A stretch of DNA of 64,000 bases, taken from positions 14,641,555-14,705,554 of the forward strand of contig CM028931.1 in the NCBI GenBank assembly GCA_016801845.1. The letters are read 5' to 3'. The notes under the pieces were generated by a model. It had not been told where the DNA came from and did not search any database. It saw only the letters and a list, made by a program, of their open reading frames with translations. This DNA comes from Polydactylus sextarius (taxonomy: Eukaryota; Chordata; Actinopteri; Polynemidae). This document shows positions 60,338-64,000 of the stretch, in pieces; position 1 is the stretch's first letter; each line of letters opens with the position of its first letter. The translations under genes were made by a program, and so were the position numbers.

Positions 60338-61963
60338 CAAGTTAACGTAGCTCTATAAGCTCCACTGAAGCTCCACTTTTTGAAGTAGTTTAGTGAAAAT
60401 ACATCTAAGGTTAGACATTTTCTCCTGGCTGGTTCAGAACAAATTGTTTCTCGTTAGAATTCCCACATGCAAATGAGCTGCTACTGGCCACGCCCCATTC
60501 TGGAACAGCACCGAAGATCATTAATGACCGACCCTCGTAAGGCTGAATTATTTCAGGCGCTTACTGATCGGTAGCGGTGGGCAGCAAACGGAGTAATACC
60601 ACCGGAAACCATCGGGGGCGGTGTCGCGCCGCGTCGCTCTTGACGGCCGCTCAAACCGCCGCTACCGCCTCTAGAGCGCTGCCTCTTTATCAATTTCTTA
60701 GAATGTGAACTATGATCTCTTTCGACGTCGCCATTTTTTTTTGTTATTTCTTGTAACTCTGCCCTCTAGTGGATGCGTTCACAACCATACCGACGGACTG
60801 GAGGGTGGTGTTAATTCAAATAACATTATCTGTGACGTACATAATGAGGAGAAATCTAAACACACTGTTAATTTACTATTTAAACAATTTTTTTAAATCT
60901 CACTCAGTGTGTGTAGAGGCAGTATAGACCCAATAAGATATTCTAAAGCATTTTTTTCTTCATAATATGGGATTAAATATGAAACCGAAAGACAGACGCT
61001 GTTGTAAAATGCTCCGTATGTATGGTATTGTATGTAATGTATAACCGAGTGCTTCTGTAAATGTGTCAAGAGTTTTAAGTCGACGGAGACGGAAGAGAAA
61101 CGTGTCACCTGATCAAAGAATCCGTTGATCGGCGTGAGATGTTTGGACGGGTACGTGGCGAAAATTCCAGCTGTGGCGTTCTTTCCCGTCACAATCAGCT
61201 CCCCGTGGCCAAAGTCCCATAATGCATCTGGAGGAGGGAAAAAAAAAAAAAAAGGAAATAATGTGCAAATCATTCCGGAAATATGTATTTTTTTTATTTT
61301 TTTTTAATAAGTATCGTACCTTCTTCTGCTGGAAACGGCAGTAGCCGAAGGCGTTCGGTGTTCAGGTGAGTTCGTCTATGCAATTTTTATGAACGTTATC
61401 TCGATATCGCCTCGGGTGGTGTTTTTCAAGTGTTTACTTTAGAATGAATTGATCACATTTCGCTGATCTGAGATCAAAGGTTAACGCCTAACACGCGAAT
61501 GTTGAACGCAACTGGATTTGTCGGTGGTGGAAACGCGAGGTGGTAAATGTAGTTTACGGCTTAACAATTTTAAAACCCCTTCTTACACCTTTTTAGTGTG
61601 TGTGTGTGCCTGGTTTTTCCTACATTGTGGGGACTTAAACCTGTTTATACACTCACATTGTGGGGACCTGTCTCCCTCGTGGGGACAAAAAGCTGAAGAA
61701 AAATGAAGATGAAGACACGACTTAAGGTTTGGGTCAGGTTTAGATAAAGGTTCGACAAGTGGTATCAACAAATAGGATCTTTTAGGGTTTCCAGGAAATG
61801 AGTGGAAGTCAATGAAATGTCCCCGCAAGGCATGGAAACAAACGTGTGTGTGTGTGTGTTTGTGTCGAGAACAAAAAGTTCTACTTCCTCAAACTTGAAT
61901 GATGTATGGTTCAGAGATGCGGATGACGGCAACAACACTCACTTGGTGTTTCAGTTTCTGCTT

Positions 61964-62004
<41 letters not shown>

Positions 62005-63481
62005 CTGAACAGAGGCCAGAGGCTTTGTCCACCACTTTTACTTTGAAATATCTCAACTATTTGATGGTATTTTGGTACAAATTGTTCGTTCATGCTTCTC
62101 GGCTGATGCGTCCTCCTCAAATAACCGATCCTTGACTTTTTTCTTTGAGGCTTTTTCATGAGGGTGACATCTGTTCTGATTGAAATCGTTTTCTGTTGTG
62201 CCATAAGTTTCTCAGATTTGTTGCATACTTTGGTTTGCAGGCAGATAACATGATAAATATTGAGCCTGTGAGAGTGGAAGCATGTTAGCGTTAGCGTTTA
62301 GCTACTGTCAGGACTGTAAACTCTTTGGGGCCAATCCCTTTTTCCACCCCTTAGCCTCTGTTTTACTCGTTCACGTCAGTAGAAGGTCTATTTATCTCGA
62401 TTCTCTTCTGGATCAAGGGTGATGGGTCAAACGAAGCTGTTCCAGTGGAATCAGAAATTTCCCAGCATGCACCAGGACAAGGATGCAGCTGTCAAAAAAG
62501 TTAGCGATTTGATTAATAAACCGATCAATACATTTAACTTAGTAAGCTAAGTTATCGCTAACGAACCGCTAATCAATAACGTTCGTTAGCATTAGCGTTA
62601 GCTTAGCGACCGCTAGTCGTCACTTTGCTAACGTTTTCCATTCATCTGATACGGTAAACTCTAGCTTAATGTAAACGAACATCTCGTCAGTTTTTTTGAC
62701 GGACACAAAATAGCGCCATCTTTGTTTGTTTGTTTGTCGTCACGGAGACTCGCGGCGTCGCCTTTAACGTAACAACTAGCGACGACTTCTGATGACGTAA
62801 CGGTGAAGTAGAGGAACGTTTTCACCTCAACGCTTTGTTTCAAGGGATGAAGGGTAGGGGTTAAAAAGGAGAAATGGGATTGGCCCTCACTGTGTCCCTC
62901 CTACCTTGCATTTTATACCTAATTGGTCACTTGTGTGAGGAAAGAAAATGTACAAACTTTTGTTAATTTGTCTATTTTGCATCGAAGAAACAGAAATTTG
63001 ATTCCTTCATCTCTTCGTCCTTTCTTTCTTTCTTCATCTTGTCAGCAGGTTACAACATGTAGCGAGTCTATTTGAACGTTGCCGTCGGGTAAATTGGAGG
63101 TTGAAAACGGATCAGGTCCATCTGGATCTGTCTTTGTATCTCTGACAACAATGAGGGTCTCTAGGTGTTTGTGACAAAAGCGGCGAAATTTCCAATTAAA
63201 GCCGAGTTCCCCGGGAATAGTACCTGACTGCGAAATCTGTTTGATACGAGTCAATTTGCTAAAATTAGCAACTGATATTCTAACCGAGGTTTAAACGTTT
63301 GCGCTCTAATAAACGCGATCGCTTCCTCTTCAGGTTCACGTACCGGAGTACATGGCGAAGATGATCGCCGCTCCCAGGAAGGCACCGAGTGTCTGGAAGA
63401 AGAAGAAGAGCGGGAACTTGGTCCAGGGCTCTCTCCTGAGTAAACACAAGCTGAAGGTCACAGCTGGATTCAGGTGACCAC
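56897..63481 (-). CDS. aqp3: aqp3, aquaporin-3 (last four coding exons)
   Basis: Aquaporin-3 is a plasma-membrane channel for water, glycerol and urea. Exons on the - strand: 63481-63344, 61227-61109, 57939-57722, 57077-56897; phases all agree, giving about 217 visible residues of a roughly 290-residue family, so about 75-85 N-terminal residues lie past 64000. Visible hallmarks: first NPA box ([11 protein letters not shown]), the extracellular segment with a glycosylation-type NAT ([20 protein letters not shown]), [38 protein letters not shown], and the second box [18 protein letters not shown]. The Asp after NPAR marks an aquaglyceroporin. The block [11 protein letters not shown] and the C-terminal [11 protein letters not shown] favour AQP3 over AQP7, 9 and 10. 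Fish have aqp3a and aqp3b; I cannot decide which. The C-tail carries a nine-Glu run. Confidence 0.92.
57078..57721. other. aqp3 intron
   Basis: It holds a short TA run (57108-57121) and A/T runs; no feature is recognised. Confidence 0.5.
57722..57939 (-). CDS. aqp3: aqp3 exon with second NPA box
   Basis: It encodes [20 protein letters not shown], then [20 protein letters not shown] and [20 protein letters not shown]. It holds one membrane helix, half-helix E with the selectivity-filter Arg directly after NPA, and the aquaglyceroporin Asp. Donor and acceptor are canonical. Confidence 0.94.
58690..59120 (+). repeat. 450-bp repeat family, copy 2
   Basis: This matches 31675-32115 in the same orientation (CAAACAAAGATGGCGTCTAC, GAGTCCTGGTATCAGATGAA, GGAAAACGTTAGCAAAGCGA, GTCCTGGTGCATGCTGGGAA). 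Confidence 0.75.
60275..60972. mobile_element. MITE with TTAA-type flanks
   Basis: The left end reads AGGTCCCATATTAT and the right end, inverted, TCCCATATTATG; TTAA occurs directly outside both (60271-60274, 60973-60976). The AAGGTCCCATATTAT terminus is common in fish DNA. The left end has three extra bases, so the exact boundary is uncertain. No protein frame. Confidence 0.6.
61228..63343. other. aqp3 intron with microsatellites and repeat copy
   Basis: Short minisatellite of ACATTGTGGGGAC at 61622-61690 with related CCCTCGTGGGGAC, a TG-rich run at about 61844-61864, (CA)n at 61969-62000, and an inverted 450-bp repeat copy at 62455-62860. No exon is supported. Confidence 0.6.
62455..62860 (-). 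repeat. 450-bp repeat family, copy 3 (inverted)
   Basis: Reverse-orientation copy: TTCCCAGCATGCACCAGGAC at the left, GCTAACGTTTTCCATTCATC in the middle, and CGCTTTGTTTCAAGGGATGA at the right. It is inverted with respect to copies 1 and 2. Confidence 0.75.
63344..63481 (-). CDS. aqp3: aqp3 exon with first NPA box
   Basis: It encodes [20 protein letters not shown] and then [20 protein letters not shown], the half-helix B pore loop and the next membrane helix, with an unusual run of four Phe. 138 bp, entered and left in the phase expected for aquaglyceroporin genes. Confidence 0.93.
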
Positions 63482-64000
63482 CTGAGGATGAGAAAAAATA
63501 TAGCAATCATGGTATATATATATATATATATATATATTTACATATTTATAAAGGTATAAGATTCTTTATGATTCAGTGTGAATGGATTCTGCTTCATCTC
63601 TCTTTCCTCAAGTAGACACAGGAGACTCCCGTGCATATCATATACTCAGTAATTGCGGTCTCGGCAAAGTCCTGTTAGGACGGAAAGTCTCTGTGACAAA
63701 TTAAATTGGAAGGATGAAAAGATTCAGAAAAGTATTCTTCTTCTTCTCTCTTTTTTTTTTTTTTCTAACCTTGAAGAGGGGAAAGGGCTGCACTGATGGC
63801 ACAGCAGTGCGGGCGCCTCTCCTCGCCATCGTATTCACACCTTAATCGTGTCGGTGTAGGAGCTATCTAATTATAAGAGCTTATTTTCTCAGCTGCAATG
63901 CGTATTAGAGGAGGACAGCCTCATTATAAAGGCGCTGAAGGAGTGAGCGCGAGCCGGGCCGCCGCTCTCTTTGTAGCGTCGCCGCTTTCGACAGTAGATA
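63482..64000. other. aqp3 intron at the window end
   Basis: Upstream intron of aqp3 with a TA run at 63512-63535 and a T-run at 63749-63764. The missing N-terminal exons lie beyond the window. Confidence 0.5.

Larger units (their letters stand above)
57940..61108. other. aqp3 intron with mobile elements
   Basis: It contains a T-run at 58136-58155, the 450-bp repeat copy at 58690-59120, a (GGC)n at 59798-59816, TA runs at about 60036-60060 and 60304-60336, and a MITE at 60275-60972. No exon is supported. Confidence 0.6.

Noticed and set aside
56897..63481. Assignment as aqp7, aqp9 or aqp10
   Set aside because: [14 protein letters not shown], the NGFFDQ segment and [11 protein letters not shown] fit aquaporin-3 better.

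Overview
This window is vertebrate, and almost certainly teleost fish, nuclear DNA. The genes are split by GT-AG introns. Their products are vertebrate families (BDP1, rhotekin, an ARID6-type ARID protein, aquaporin-3). The non-coding DNA is full of hAT-like, Tc1-like and TTAA-flanked non-autonomous elements, microsatellites and gene-desert tandem repeats typical of fish. No prokaryotic feature, CRISPR array or operon is present.

Layout: (1) 579-11488, + strand: the 3' part of bdp1, the TFIIIB subunit of RNA polymerase III, with 22 coding exons from just before the SANT domain to the stop codon; the N-terminal exons lie upstream of the window. (2) 12551-33208, + strand: a complete rhotekin gene (rtkn) of 13 coding exons whose phases all join into a 489-residue protein (HR1, anillin-homology and PH domains); its large introns 1, 7, 10 and 12 are crowded with repeats. 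(3) 35764-38524, - strand: a complete ARID-domain gene (arid6-like), 5 coding exons, 573 residues, convergent with rtkn. (4) 38529-56387: about 18 kb with no gene I can support, made of mobile-element copies, tetranucleotide and minisatellite arrays and a 1.5 kb diverged tandem repeat. (5) 56897-63481, - strand: the last four coding exons of an aquaporin-3 gene; the N-terminal exons lie beyond 64000.

The four genes do not form a pathway: BDP1 acts in Pol III initiation, rhotekin in Rho-GTP signalling, the ARID protein in DNA-binding regulation, and aquaporin-3 in water and glycerol transport. Exon calls rest on reading the translated segments against remembered family features and on phase bookkeeping across every intron. 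The one place where bookkeeping fails is a +1 frameshift in a bdp1 exon at about 3141-3209. I did not find a previously undescribed system. The most notable items are that frameshift, a TTAA-flanked foldback repeat family present at least seven times, a tandem array of tRNA-like (B-box) cassettes at 27 kb, two hAT insertions with perfect 8-bp target duplications, and a hairpin MITE between the convergent gene ends.
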